Positions 16,264-23,910 of a stretch of 37,178 nucleotides of DNA are shown here, in pieces. The notes under the pieces were generated by a model, which was not told where the DNA came from, searched no databases, and saw only the letters and a list, made by a program, of their open reading frames with translations. Within the stretch, counting starts at the first letter, position 1. Each line of letters starts with the position of its first letter. Origin of the DNA: SHLQ01 sp047638715 (GTDB lineage: Bacteria > Actinomycetota > Acidimicrobiia > Acidimicrobiales > SHLQ01); the NCBI GenBank assembly GCA_047638715.1, contig JBLIMK010000021.1, forward strand, positions 1 through 37,178, in the 5' to 3' direction. The translations under genes and the position numbers were made by a program.

Positions 16264-16283
16264 CAAAATCGCGACGGAGTCGC
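16264..16283 (-). terminator. Possible Rho-independent terminator of clpX
   Basis: On the minus strand, 15 nt after the clpX stop, GCGAC-TCC-GTCGC forms a short hairpin followed by GATTTTG. The stem is only 5 bp and the T-run is short, so this is tentative. Confidence 0.35.
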
Positions 16284-16297
16284 TGTCGCTGAAGGGA

Positions 16298-17578
16298 TCA
16301 GGACGCGGCGCGGGAGGGGCGGTCTTCGCCCTTCTTGGCAGCTTTCACCGGATGGAGTGTCGGTACAACACCTTCGAGGACAACCTCTTCGGTGATGATG
16401 ACTTTGCCGACATCTTCACGGCTTGGCAGTTCGTACATCGTTGCGAGCAAGACCTCTTCGAGCACCGCACGCAATCCACGAGCCCCGACACCGCGGGCCA
16501 GAGACTGGTCTGCGATCGCGCCGAGCGCTTCGTCGGTGAACTCAAGTTCACAGTCCTCGAACTCAAAGAACTTTTGGTACTGCTTGATCAAAGCGTTCTT
16601 CGGCTCGGTGAGCACTCGAACAAGATCTTCCCGGTAGAGGTTTCCCACGGATCCGAGGACAGGCAAACGGCCAATGAACTCTGGAATGAGACCGAAGCTC
16701 ATGAGATCTTCGGGACGGATGCGGGTCAGCACATCGCCGAGGTCATTGCGTTCTTGACGGTTCGAAATGCTCGCACCAAAGCCGACTCCACCGCGATCTT
16801 CACGCTGGTCGATGATCTTCTCGATGCCTGCAAAAGCACCACCGCATATGAACAACACGTTGGTGGTGTCGATCTGAATAAATTCCTGATGCGGGTGCTT
16901 GCGGCCGCCTTGGGGTGGCACCGCTGCTGAGGTTCCCTCGAGGATCTTCAGCAACGCTTGCTGGACACCCTCTCCAGACACATCGCGAGTGATCGATGGG
17001 TTCTCGCTTTTGCGAGCGACCTTGTCTATCTCATCGATGTAGATGATGCCCGTTTCGGCCTTCTTGACGTCGTACTCCGCTGCCTGCAGGAGCTTGAGAA
17101 GGATGTTCTCGACATCCTCACCGACGTAGCCGGCTTCGGTAAGTGCGGTCGCATCGGCAATCGCGAAGGGCACGTTCAACATGCGAGCGAGCGTCTGTGC
17201 GAGGAGGGTCTTGCCACAGCCGGTTGGGCCGACGAGCAAGATGTTCGACTTCGAGAGCTCTACCTCGTTGTCGAGAGTTGATCCGAATTCGACGCGCTTG
17301 TAGTGGTTGTACACCGCAACGGCAAGGATCTTCTTCGCGTGATCCTGGCCAATGATGTAGCTATCGAGGAACTCGTGAATCTCGGCCGGCTTCGGCAGAT
17401 CGCCGAAGTCGACATCGCTTGCCTCAGCGAGCTCTTCTTCGATGATCTCGTTGCAGAGGTCGATGCACTCGTCGCAGATGTAAACACCAGGACCTGCGAT
17501 CAGCTTCTTGACCTGCTTTTGCGACTTGCCACAGAAGGAGCACTTAAGGAGCTCTCCCCCTTCACCGAATTTGGCCAC
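16298..17578 (-). CDS. clpX: ATP-dependent Clp protease ATP-binding subunit ClpX
   Basis: AAA+ unfoldase that feeds substrates to ClpP. The 426-aa protein has the N-terminal zinc-binding domain (C13, C16, C35, C38), Walker A GPTGCGKT (117-124), Walker B IIYIDEID (178-185), the GGRKHPHQ RKH loop that contacts substrate, and the IGF-like region for ClpP binding. The GTG at 17578 is preceded by GGGAG at good spacing. It follows clpP by 54 nt in the tig-clpP-clpX cluster. Confidence 0.97.
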   Translation of the reverse strand: MAKFGEGGELLKCSFCGKSQKQVKKLIAGPGVYICDECIDLCNEIIEEELAEASDVDFGDLPKPAEIHEFLDSYIIGQDHAKKILAVAVYNHYKRVEFGSTLDNEVELSKSNILLVGPTGCGKTLLAQTLARMLNVPFAIADATALTEAGYVGEDVENILLKLLQAAEYDVKKAETGIIYIDEIDKVARKSENPSITRDVSGEGVQQALLKILEGTSAAVPPQGGRKHPHQEFIQIDTTNVLFICGGAFAGIEKIIDQREDRGGVGFGASISNRQERNDLGDVLTRIRPEDLMSFGLIPEFIGRLPVLGSVGNLYREDLVRVLTEPKNALIKQYQKFFEFEDCELEFTDEALGAIADQSLARGVGARGLRAVLEEVLLATMYELPSREDVGKVIITEEVVLEGVVPTLHPVKAAKKGEDRPSRAAS

Positions 17579-17632
17579 GCAGCTTCTCCCGTTTCGAATT
17601 TCTCTTAGGTGTCGTTCCGATATGTCGGACGA

Positions 17633-18256
17633 CTACTCGACAGCCTTAATAGGCCCGCTGGTATCTACCGTGTCCCGATTGTCGATGACCTCATCAATGA
17701 TTCCATATTCCTTCGCCTGATCGGCGGTCATCACGAAATCTCGATCGGTGTCGGATGAGATCTTTTCGGCGGTCTGACCGGTGTGAGACGCGAGCACGTC
17801 TTCGAGCGACACCTTAAGGCGCTGAATTTCGGTGGCTGCGATCTCGATATCGGACACCTGGCCTTGCGCTCCCGAGTACGGCTGATGGATCAGGATCCGG
17901 CTGTGCTTGAGCGCAAGACGCTTACCGGGTGTACCGGCAGCGAGAAGCACCGCTGCGGCGGATGCTGCCTGTCCAAAACAAATCGTGGTGATGTCGGGCT
18001 TCACGTACTGCATCGTGTCGTAGATGGCGAACAGCGCGTTGATGTCGCCACCTGGCGAATTGATGTAGAGGTTGATGTCTCGGTCGGGGTTCTCCGCCTC
18101 GAGGTGCAGCAGCTGCGCCGAGATCACGTTCGCTACGAAGTCGTCGATCGGCGTCCCGAGAAAGATGATGTTCTCGCGTAGAAGGCGGGAGAAGATGTCC
18201 GAGCCGCGTTCACCGTGCGGGGTCTTCTCGATGACATTCGGGATCAGAATGCTCAT
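17633..18256 (-). CDS. clpP: ATP-dependent Clp protease proteolytic subunit ClpP
   Basis: Serine protease that forms the barrel of the Clp machine. The 207-aa sequence has the catalytic triad S99 (GQAASAAAV), H124 (ILIHQP) and D173 (TDRDF), with the family's usual spacing. Its ATG lies only 2 nt after the tig stop, and a GGAAGAG Shine-Dalgarno lies within the end of tig, so it is co-transcribed with tig. Many actinobacteria carry tandem clpP1-clpP2 here; only one copy is present at this locus. Confidence 0.97.
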   Translation of the reverse strand: MSILIPNVIEKTPHGERGSDIFSRLLRENIIFLGTPIDDFVANVISAQLLHLEAENPDRDINLYINSPGGDINALFAIYDTMQYVKPDITTICFGQAASAAAVLLAAGTPGKRLALKHSRILIHQPYSGAQGQVSDIEIAATEIQRLKVSLEDVLASHTGQTAEKISSDTDRDFVMTADQAKEYGIIDEVIDNRDTVDTSGPIKAVE

Positions 18257-18258
18257 GG

Positions 18259-19620
18259 TTACTCTTCCTCTGACCCGTGGTCAGCATCATCATGGTCGTG
18301 TTCGTGGTCGTGCTCAAGAAGGTCCCGATCGACCGCATTGCCGTTCTCATCGACAATTTCGGCGCGTTCTGTAACCCATTGCATTGCCGCACGGATCCGC
18401 ATGTCGGATCGTATGGCTTTCAAACGACCGGCTGTCTCCAATTGTTCCCGGACGGTCTCAAGAGTTTGGTCGAGTTGGGTTGCGAGGACCCGCAGCTCCA
18501 CGTCGACTTCTTCGTCGGTGACGTCGATGCCCTCGGAGTCGGCGATCGAACGGAGTGCCAAATCGACACGTGCGCTGACCTCGGCCTGCTCACGCAATTG
18601 TTCGCGGAACATCTCGGGCGTCGTCCCGGTGATCTGGAGATATTGCTCGAGTTGGATGCCTTGAGCCTGAAGCCGCATGGCCATGTCTTGGCCCCGGTTC
18701 TCCATCTCGTCTTCGACCAACGCCTCGGAGATCTCGTCGGTGACCAACGCAGCGAGGGCCTCGCCGGTCTTCGCGTCGAGCGCTTGGACAGCCTGGGACC
18801 GCTTCACGTCTTCGAGACGCTGGCTGAGATCGTCGCGGAGCTCATCGATGGTCTCGAACTCGCTGGCTTCCTTCGCGAAGTCATCGTTCGCCTCGGGAAG
18901 GACTTGTTCCTGAACTTCTTTGACCTTTAGGACGAAATCGATCTTGTCGTCTTGGCTCTCGTCGGGGTGATCGGCGGAGAACTCGAGCTCGTCGCCAGCC
19001 TTCGCTCCACGGAGGTTGTCGTCGATCTCAGCGACGACAGCACCAGAACCAACCACGTAGTCGTAGTCCTCGGCGGTGAGTCCTGGAACAGGCTCGCCGT
19101 CGATCGTTCCAGCGATGTCGATCATCACATGGTCGTCGTCGGCCGCTTCGCGCTCGACAGCCTCGAGCTCGGCGTGTTGTGCGCGAATCGAATCGAGCCG
19201 CTCCTGGAGATCATCGTCGGTGACGTGCGGCGAAGGGATCTCGACCCGCAATCCGTCGTGGCCCGACACGGTGACCGAGGGGCGAACCTCGACGACGGCG
19301 TCGAAGCTGATGTCGCCTTCGGCTTGCCCACCGGTGATGTCGATCTCGGGTGGGGCGATCACGTCGACGTCGTTCTCGTAAACGGCCTTGGAGTAGAACT
19401 CGGGAAGCGAAGTTCGGAGCGCTTCCTCGCGGGCCATTTCCGGACCGAACTGCTTCTCGAGGAGCTTGCGTGGGACCTTGCCAGGCCGGAAGCCGGGCAT
19501 CCGAACCTCCTTGGCAATGACCTTGTACGCCTCATCGACTGATGGTTCGAACTCGGATTCTTCGATGGTGACGGACAACTTAACTTTGTTGTCGTCGAGA
19601 GTTTCAAGCGTGCTGTTCAC
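18259..19620 (-). CDS. tig: Trigger factor (ribosome-associated chaperone)
   Basis: Binds nascent chains at the ribosomal exit and has peptidyl-prolyl isomerase activity. The 453-aa protein has the ribosome-docking loop GFRPGKVPRK (43-52), a central FKBP-like domain (about 150-240), and the long helical C-terminal arms. It ends in an acidic/His-rich tail (LEHDHEHDHDDADHGSEEE), probably metal-binding, as seen in other trigger factors. The start is a GTG at 19620 with no Shine-Dalgarno but TAGGCT 9 nt upstream. First gene of the tig-clpP-clpX cluster. Confidence 0.96.
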   Translation of the reverse strand: MNSTLETLDDNKVKLSVTIEESEFEPSVDEAYKVIAKEVRMPGFRPGKVPRKLLEKQFGPEMAREEALRTSLPEFYSKAVYENDVDVIAPPEIDITGGQAEGDISFDAVVEVRPSVTVSGHDGLRVEIPSPHVTDDDLQERLDSIRAQHAELEAVEREAADDDHVMIDIAGTIDGEPVPGLTAEDYDYVVGSGAVVAEIDDNLRGAKAGDELEFSADHPDESQDDKIDFVLKVKEVQEQVLPEANDDFAKEASEFETIDELRDDLSQRLEDVKRSQAVQALDAKTGEALAALVTDEISEALVEDEMENRGQDMAMRLQAQGIQLEQYLQITGTTPEMFREQLREQAEVSARVDLALRSIADSEGIDVTDEEVDVELRVLATQLDQTLETVREQLETAGRLKAIRSDMRIRAAMQWVTERAEIVDENGNAVDRDLLEHDHEHDHDDADHGSEEE

Positions 19621-19629
19621 AGGGGAGAA

Positions 19630-19635
19630 AGCCTA
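19630..19635 (-). promoter_or_regulatory. tig: -10 hexamer upstream of tig
   Basis: TAGGCT on the minus strand, 9 nt before the GTG start; consistent with a leaderless or very short-leader mRNA. Confidence 0.35.
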
Positions 19636-19716
19636 CTGTTACTCCTCGACACTTCCGGTCGAGATCCGCGGAAACCAACATGGTCGCTCGACGACCGTTG
19701 GAGCGAGGAACGGTCG

Positions 19717-19754
19717 AAAAACAAATCGGCCCGGGCTGATGGCCCGGGCCGATG
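19717..19754 (-). terminator. Rho-independent terminator of tRNA-Gly
   Basis: On the minus strand a strong GC hairpin (ATCGGCCCGGGC / GCCCGGGCCGAT, loop around ATCA) is followed by TTGTTTTT. It lies 7 nt beyond the tRNA 3' end and also separates the tRNA from the tig promoter. Confidence 0.8.
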
Positions 19755-19761
19755 CTCTTGA

Positions 19762-19831
19762 GCGGGTGGGGGTAATCGAAACCCCATCATCAGATTGGAA
19801 ATCTGAGGTTCTACCGTTGAACTACACCCGC
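19762..19831 (-). tRNA. tRNA-Gly (anticodon TCC)
   Basis: Cloverleaf of 70 nt on the minus strand: acceptor GCGGGTG/CACCCGC, D-arm GTTC...GAAC, anticodon stem TCAGA/TCTGA with loop TTTCCAA, T-arm GGGGT-TTCGATT-ACCCC. No CCA is encoded. It is followed by a strong terminator. Confidence 0.95.
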
Positions 19832-19974
19832 AGGTTGTAGCGAGCGTTCAGTGTATCGAACAATCGTCGAGCGCAACTCGGCTCGTCGGACACATATTCC
19901 AGTCCTTCGGGATTGTTGGCAGCTTCATTCCGCTTTCTTACTTACGAACAATCGTGAACAGAAGGAACAGCGCC

Positions 19975-21330
19975 GTGGCTGAATATGCAACTGACGTGAT
20001 CGTCATAGGACTTGGACCGGCCGGGGAATCGGTCGGCGGACAACTCGGCGAAGCAGGACTCGACGTCGTCGGCATCGAAGCTGCTCTCGTGGGTGGCGAA
20101 TGCCCCTATTGGGGTTGCGTCCCGTCGAAGATGATGATCCGGGCGTCAAACGCCCTCGCCGAGGTTGGCCGGGTCGACGGACTTGCCGGAACGGCCACCG
20201 CTACACCCGACTGGGCGCCGGTCGCCCGCCGCATTCGCGAGCAGGCCACCGATACGTGGGACGACACGGTCGCTGTCGACCGCTTCGTTGGCAAAGGCGG
20301 CACGTTCGTGCGCGGCCGTGCCGTCGTCACCGGACCGAAAACGGTCGAGGTCAATGGCGACACCTATGTCGCTCGTAAAGGCATCGTCGTCGCCACGGGC
20401 ACGCTCGCCGCTGTGCCGCCAATCCCAGGCCTTGCGGACACCCCGTATTGGACCAACCACGAGATCGTCGAAACGGAGGTTCTTCCGCAGTCGATGATCG
20501 TGCTCGGCGGTGGAGCGATCGGCGCTGAGCTGGGACAGGTGATGAGTCGATTCGGCGTAAAGGTGCGGGTCATCGAGGGCACGAATGGTCTTCTCCCCCG
20601 CAACGAGCCAGAGGCCGGCGAGGTGTTGGCCAAAGTCTTCGCCGCAGACGGCATCGAGGTGCATCTCGGGCAGTTCGCTTCATCGGTCGCGTATGACAAT
20701 GGTTTCGCTGTCACGCTGGCGGACGGCACGGTGGTCGAAGGCGACAAGCTCCTCGTCACAACCGGCCGCAAGACATTCCTCAAGGAACTGGGCATGGCAA
20801 GCCTCGGGATCGATGACACCGCAATGTTCCTCGACTCGGACAAGAACATGATGGTGCAAGGCGGGCTGTGGGCCGTGGGCGATATCGCCGGTGAAGGAAT
20901 GTTCACACACCTCGGTCTACGACAGGCCAACGTCGCAGTTGCGAACATCCTCGGCCAAGACGCGGAACCGCTCAACCTCGACGCACTTTCGGCCGTGACG
21001 TTCACGGACCCAGAGGTCGGCACCGTTGGACTCACCGAGGCCGAAGCCCGAGCCAAGGGCCTCAACGTCAAGACCGCGTTCAAGCTGGTCGGACACACCG
21101 CTCGCGGCTGGCTCCACCAGAACGGCAACGAGGGATTCATCAAGCTCGTCAGCGACACCGATCGCAACATCCTCGTCGGTGCAACATCGGTCGGACCGCA
21201 CGGCGGCGAGGTCCTTGGTCTGCTGTCACTGGCTGTGCACGCTCACCTGTCGATCGACACCCTGCGCTCGATGATCTACGCCTACCCGACCTTCCACATG
21301 GGCATCGAAGACACCCTCAAAGAGCTCTAG
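19975..21330 (+). CDS. FAD/NAD(P)-dependent class I disulfide oxidoreductase (dihydrolipoamide dehydrogenase / mercuric reductase-like)
   Basis: 451-aa flavoprotein with the FAD fold GLGPAG (12-17), redox-active CPYWGC (C43, C48), a second nucleotide fold VLGGGAIGAELGQ, the FAD-contact VGDIAGEGMFTH, and a dimerisation domain. In lipoamide dehydrogenase and glutathione reductase the C-terminal HxHPT supplies the catalytic His from the partner subunit. Here it reads YAYPT, as in MerA-like members, so the substrate is probably not lipoamide. No extra C-terminal Cys pair for mercury is present. The frame opens at 19954, but GTG at 19975 with GAAGGA 8 nt upstream is the better start. Stands alone; substrate unknown. 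Confidence 0.85.
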   Translation: MAEYATDVIVIGLGPAGESVGGQLGEAGLDVVGIEAALVGGECPYWGCVPSKMMIRASNALAEVGRVDGLAGTATATPDWAPVARRIREQATDTWDDTVAVDRFVGKGGTFVRGRAVVTGPKTVEVNGDTYVARKGIVVATGTLAAVPPIPGLADTPYWTNHEIVETEVLPQSMIVLGGGAIGAELGQVMSRFGVKVRVIEGTNGLLPRNEPEAGEVLAKVFAADGIEVHLGQFASSVAYDNGFAVTLADGTVVEGDKLLVTTGRKTFLKELGMASLGIDDTAMFLDSDKNMMVQGGLWAVGDIAGEGMFTHLGLRQANVAVANILGQDAEPLNLDALSAVTFTDPEVGTVGLTEAEARAKGLNVKTAFKLVGHTARGWLHQNGNEGFIKLVSDTDRNILVGATSVGPHGGEVLGLLSLAVHAHLSIDTLRSMIYAYPTFHMGIEDTLKEL

Positions 21331-21353
21331 CCGTCAGCTACCGTCCGCTTGCT

Positions 21354-21397
21354 CGAAATTTGAAGCATGCCGGGCCGATCTGGCCCATGAGCGCTCA
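21354..21397 (+). repeat. Left 44-nt inverted repeat of the DUF559 cassette
   Basis: Begins CGAAATTTGA, contains the palindrome GGGCC-G-ATCTGGCCC-A in its centre, and ends CGCTCA, whose TCA is the stop codon of the minus-strand gene. Confidence 0.7.
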
Positions 21398-22291
21398 CAG
21401 AAGCGCAGAACGAACGGTGCTCACCAGGTCTCTCGGGTTGTCGACATAGTCAGACCAGGTGAAAGTGAGCACCTTCCATCCGGCCAGCAAGAGCCTGTTC
21501 TTGCGGCGCGGATCGGCTTCGAAGGAGCTGCGATTCAGATGCCAGCGGACGCTGTCCAACTCGATCGCGACCCTCTGCCTGGGATACGCAAGGTCCACGC
21601 GGGCGATGAACAGTCCTGCGGCGTCGACGACCTCGAGTTCATATGCAGGCTCCGGTAATCCGCAGTCGAGAAGGAGGACGCCAACGTTGCGGTTCCACGA
21701 GCTATCGGGAATGGCGCTGTCGCCGTATCGAACGTCGAGGACCTTTCGCAGTTTTCCGCAGCCATCGCGCCCGCGTGCCGAGTGGCGAACCAAGACGCTG
21801 TAGAGATCAGGCCAGGTAAGTAGTTTCTGACGGATCACGGCGTCGATTGTGTTCTCGAGGCGCTGTGGTCCCACAACGGCAGCGACATCGAGAACCGTCC
21901 TCGAAATTCCGGTCACTGGGATGCCCCCAAGAATCGTTTCGTCGATCAATGAGAACTGCTTTGATCGATGCAGCGTGACCCCAGGTAGTCGACTCGACCG
22001 TGGATAGCCGATCGTCAATTCTGTCAATGCGAATGGGAAGCCGTCGATGCCCCAAACCGCGGCCGCAGCGCGATGGCTGACGACGCCACCCGAGGACAAT
22101 GCCGCGCTCCGGGCATTTGATCTCCACGTGCGCCCGTGAGCCGCCGCCCGATAAACCCGTGGGTGAACCCGAATAATTTCTCCCCTGCCGATCATCCGCC
22201 GAAGCGAGGAGTCGCTAACGCCGAGGCTCCTCGCCTCCCCTCTCGACGCGACCCCGTGATGAGTCGACATGTGATTGCGTAACGAATCCAT
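21395..22291 (-). CDS. AbiEi-type HTH plus DUF559 (restriction-endonuclease-like) protein
   Basis: 298 aa. The N-terminal ~60 residues are the winged-helix domain of type IV AbiEi antitoxins (SRGEARSLGVSDSSLRRMI ... VHPRVYRA). The C-terminal ~100 residues are a DUF559/Vsr-like nuclease domain with ARVDLAYP...VAIELDS (PD-(D/E)xK-type acidic residues) and the trailing KNRLLLAGWKVLTFTW. The frame extends further upstream, but the ATG at 22291 has GGAGGA 8 nt before it. There is no toxin partner beside it, so it is not an ordinary AbiE pair. Such fusions are common orphans in actinobacteria and their role is unknown. It is framed by inverted repeats. Confidence 0.75.
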   Translation of the reverse strand: MDSLRNHMSTHHGVASRGEARSLGVSDSSLRRMIGRGEIIRVHPRVYRAAAHGRTWRSNARSAALSSGGVVSHRAAAAVWGIDGFPFALTELTIGYPRSSRLPGVTLHRSKQFSLIDETILGGIPVTGISRTVLDVAAVVGPQRLENTIDAVIRQKLLTWPDLYSVLVRHSARGRDGCGKLRKVLDVRYGDSAIPDSSWNRNVGVLLLDCGLPEPAYELEVVDAAGLFIARVDLAYPRQRVAIELDSVRWHLNRSSFEADPRRKNRLLLAGWKVLTFTWSDYVDNPRDLVSTVRSALL

Positions 22292-22338
22292 TGCGCGCTT
22301 CCTCCGAGCAGGTGATCTGGGGGAAGCGGCCCGTTCTT

Positions 22339-22382
22339 TGAGCGATGGTGGGCCAGATTGGCCCAGCACCACTCAAATTTCG
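22339..22382 (-). repeat. Right 44-nt inverted repeat of the DUF559 cassette
   Basis: Reverse complement begins CGAAATTTGA, carries GGGCC-A-ATCTGGCCCA and ends CGCTCA, matching the left repeat at 35 of 44 positions. Confidence 0.7.
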
Positions 22383-22421
22383 GTCTACGGGGACTGTAGG
22401 GCTGGGGTGTGACGTCGTAGC

Positions 22422-22435
22422 CGCGAAATCTCGCG
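22422..22435. promoter_or_regulatory. Dyad upstream of the selenoprotein operon
   Basis: CGCGA-AATC-TCGCG is a perfect 5-bp inverted repeat ending 20 nt before the ATG at 22456. It could be an operator or a leader hairpin. Confidence 0.3.
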
Positions 22436-22455
22436 TATCCGGAGCTTCGCAAGCT

Positions 22456-23910
22456 ATGGCAGAGTTCGACATGACCGAACTTCGAAACGACGGCCTGGTC
22501 GCATTCGTGAAACGCGATTGCGCGACGTGTGAGATGGTGACACCAGTTCTTCAGCAGCTCGTCGACGCTGGCGCGCTCGATCAGATCATCACGCAGGATG
22601 ACCCGGCGTTTCCCGCACTGAGCAACGTTTTCCACGACGCCGACCTTGGCCTGTCCTGGCACGCCGAGATCGAGACAGTCCCAACACTCATGCGACGAAG
22701 CGGCGGCGAAGAAGCCGAACGGACCGTCGGCTGGAGCCGAACACAGTGGGAAGCGCTAAGCGGCGTCGAGGGACTCGGGCCCGATCTTCCCGACCAACGC
22801 CCTGGCTGTGGTTCGATGAGCGTCGACCCAGATCGGGTCGACGGATTGGCCGCGCTGTTCGGCGAGGGTGAAACCGCGAGCCGTCAGGTCGAATTTGCCG
22901 AGCTCGAAGATGAGTTCGAAGCAATGTTCGATCGAGGGTGGAGCGATGGGTTGCCGCTCGTTCCACCGACACCGGAGCGAGTAGCCCGAATGCTCGCCGG
23001 CACGAACCGCGCTCCTGAAGACCGCGTGGCGATCGTTCCCCCAAACCTTGCCGAGGCGTCGGTCGAGAAGGTGGCGATCAACGCTGTCATGGCCGGGTGC
23101 AAGCCCGAGTATCTGCCGGTTGTCATCACCGCACTCGAAGCCGTGTGCAACGATGACTTCAACATGCACGGTGTTTTGGCGACCACCATGGGAGTCGGCC
23201 CGTTGTTCATCGTGAACGGCCCGATCCGGCACGAGCTCGACATGAACTCGGGCATAAACGCTCTCGGCCACGGCAACCGGGCGAACGCGACTATCGGGAG
23301 AGCAGTGCAGCTCTGCGTCCGCAACCTCGGCGGCGGACGTCCGGGCGAGATCGACCGCGCAACACACGGCAACCCAGGAAAGCTTGGGCTCTGTTTCGCT
23401 GAGGATGAAGAGGGCTCGCCCTGGAGCAGCTTGGCCGAATCTCGAGGCTTCACGGCCGGCACAAACACTGTTACTGCGTTCTGCGGCGAGGCTCCACGAA
23501 TCATCTTCGATCAGATGAGCCGCACCCCCGAGTCGCTCACGGCCTCGATTGCTCAAGTCATGTTGGCCAACGTGCACCCCAGAATTATTGGCATGGACAC
23601 CGTGCTCGTCCTGTGCCCCGAGCACATGGCTCGGTTCAGCGAGGCGGGGTGGGACAAATCGCGATTCGAAACCGAACTTCGGGGCCACTTCCACCTCGAG
23701 GTCGACAGCATTCTCCGTGGCGTCGACAACATCGGTGAAGGCATCCCAACAGGTCTCGGCCTCGAAGGAACCCAGCTCCCCAAGTTCCGCGACGATGGCA
23801 TCCTCATCGTGCACGCAGGCGGCCCAGCCGGGTTGTTCAGCTCGGTGATCGGCGGATGGGTCAGCGGCCCAATGGGTAGTGTTCCCGTAACGAAGGAGAT
23901 CGTTCGATGA
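22456..23910 (+). CDS. Thioredoxin-like / UGSC-associated fusion protein
   Basis: 484 aa. Residues 1-~115 resemble a thioredoxin-fold domain with a CxxC (C22-A-T-C25) early in the fold (VAFVKRDCATCEMVTPVL). A short linker with PGCGSMSVDP follows. A large domain (about 155-484) contains SDGLPLVPPTPERV, KVAINAVMAGCKPEYLPVV, GNRANATIGRAV and GNPGKLG. This belongs to a widespread uncharacterised family that I recall as a regular neighbour of UGSC proteins. The frame opens at 22345, but ATG 22456 has GGAG 11 nt upstream and starts directly before the fold. It overlaps the selenoprotein by 4 nt (ATGA), so the two are translationally coupled and probably work together. Activity unknown; a thiol/selenol redox process is the obvious guess. 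Confidence 0.7.
   Translation: MAEFDMTELRNDGLVAFVKRDCATCEMVTPVLQQLVDAGALDQIITQDDPAFPALSNVFHDADLGLSWHAEIETVPTLMRRSGGEEAERTVGWSRTQWEALSGVEGLGPDLPDQRPGCGSMSVDPDRVDGLAALFGEGETASRQVEFAELEDEFEAMFDRGWSDGLPLVPPTPERVARMLAGTNRAPEDRVAIVPPNLAEASVEKVAINAVMAGCKPEYLPVVITALEAVCNDDFNMHGVLATTMGVGPLFIVNGPIRHELDMNSGINALGHGNRANATIGRAVQLCVRNLGGGRPGEIDRATHGNPGKLGLCFAEDEEGSPWSSLAESRGFTAGTNTVTAFCGEAPRIIFDQMSRTPESLTASIAQVMLANVHPRIIGMDTVLVLCPEHMARFSEAGWDKSRFETELRGHFHLEVDSILRGVDNIGEGIPTGLGLEGTQLPKFRDDGILIVHAGGPAGLFSSVIGGWVSGPMGSVPVTKEIVR

Larger units (their letters stand above)
16074..16297. other. Intergenic stretch between chimeric ORF and clpX, with palindromic repeats
   Basis: No gene is supported here. It holds two more copies of the palindromic repeat (16134-16146 perfect, 16160-16172 with one change) and a possible clpX terminator. 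Actinobacterial relatives often carry valS at this position; no trace of valS is recognisable. Confidence 0.5.
21354..22382. mobile_element. Candidate single-gene cassette: AbiEi/DUF559 gene between 44-nt inverted repeats
   Basis: The DUF559 gene is bracketed by inverted repeats at 21354-21397 and 22339-22382, 35 of 44 positions identical without gaps. The left repeat overlaps the gene's stop codon and the right one lies ~48 nt upstream of its start. No clear target duplication is visible outside. That it moves as a unit is inference; the repeats could instead be operators or terminators. Confidence 0.4.

Noticed and set aside
21373..21387. GGGCC/GGCCC palindrome as a simple terminator between convergent genes
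   Set aside because: No T-run follows on either strand, and it sits within a longer 44-nt sequence repeated in inverse on the far side of the DUF559 gene.
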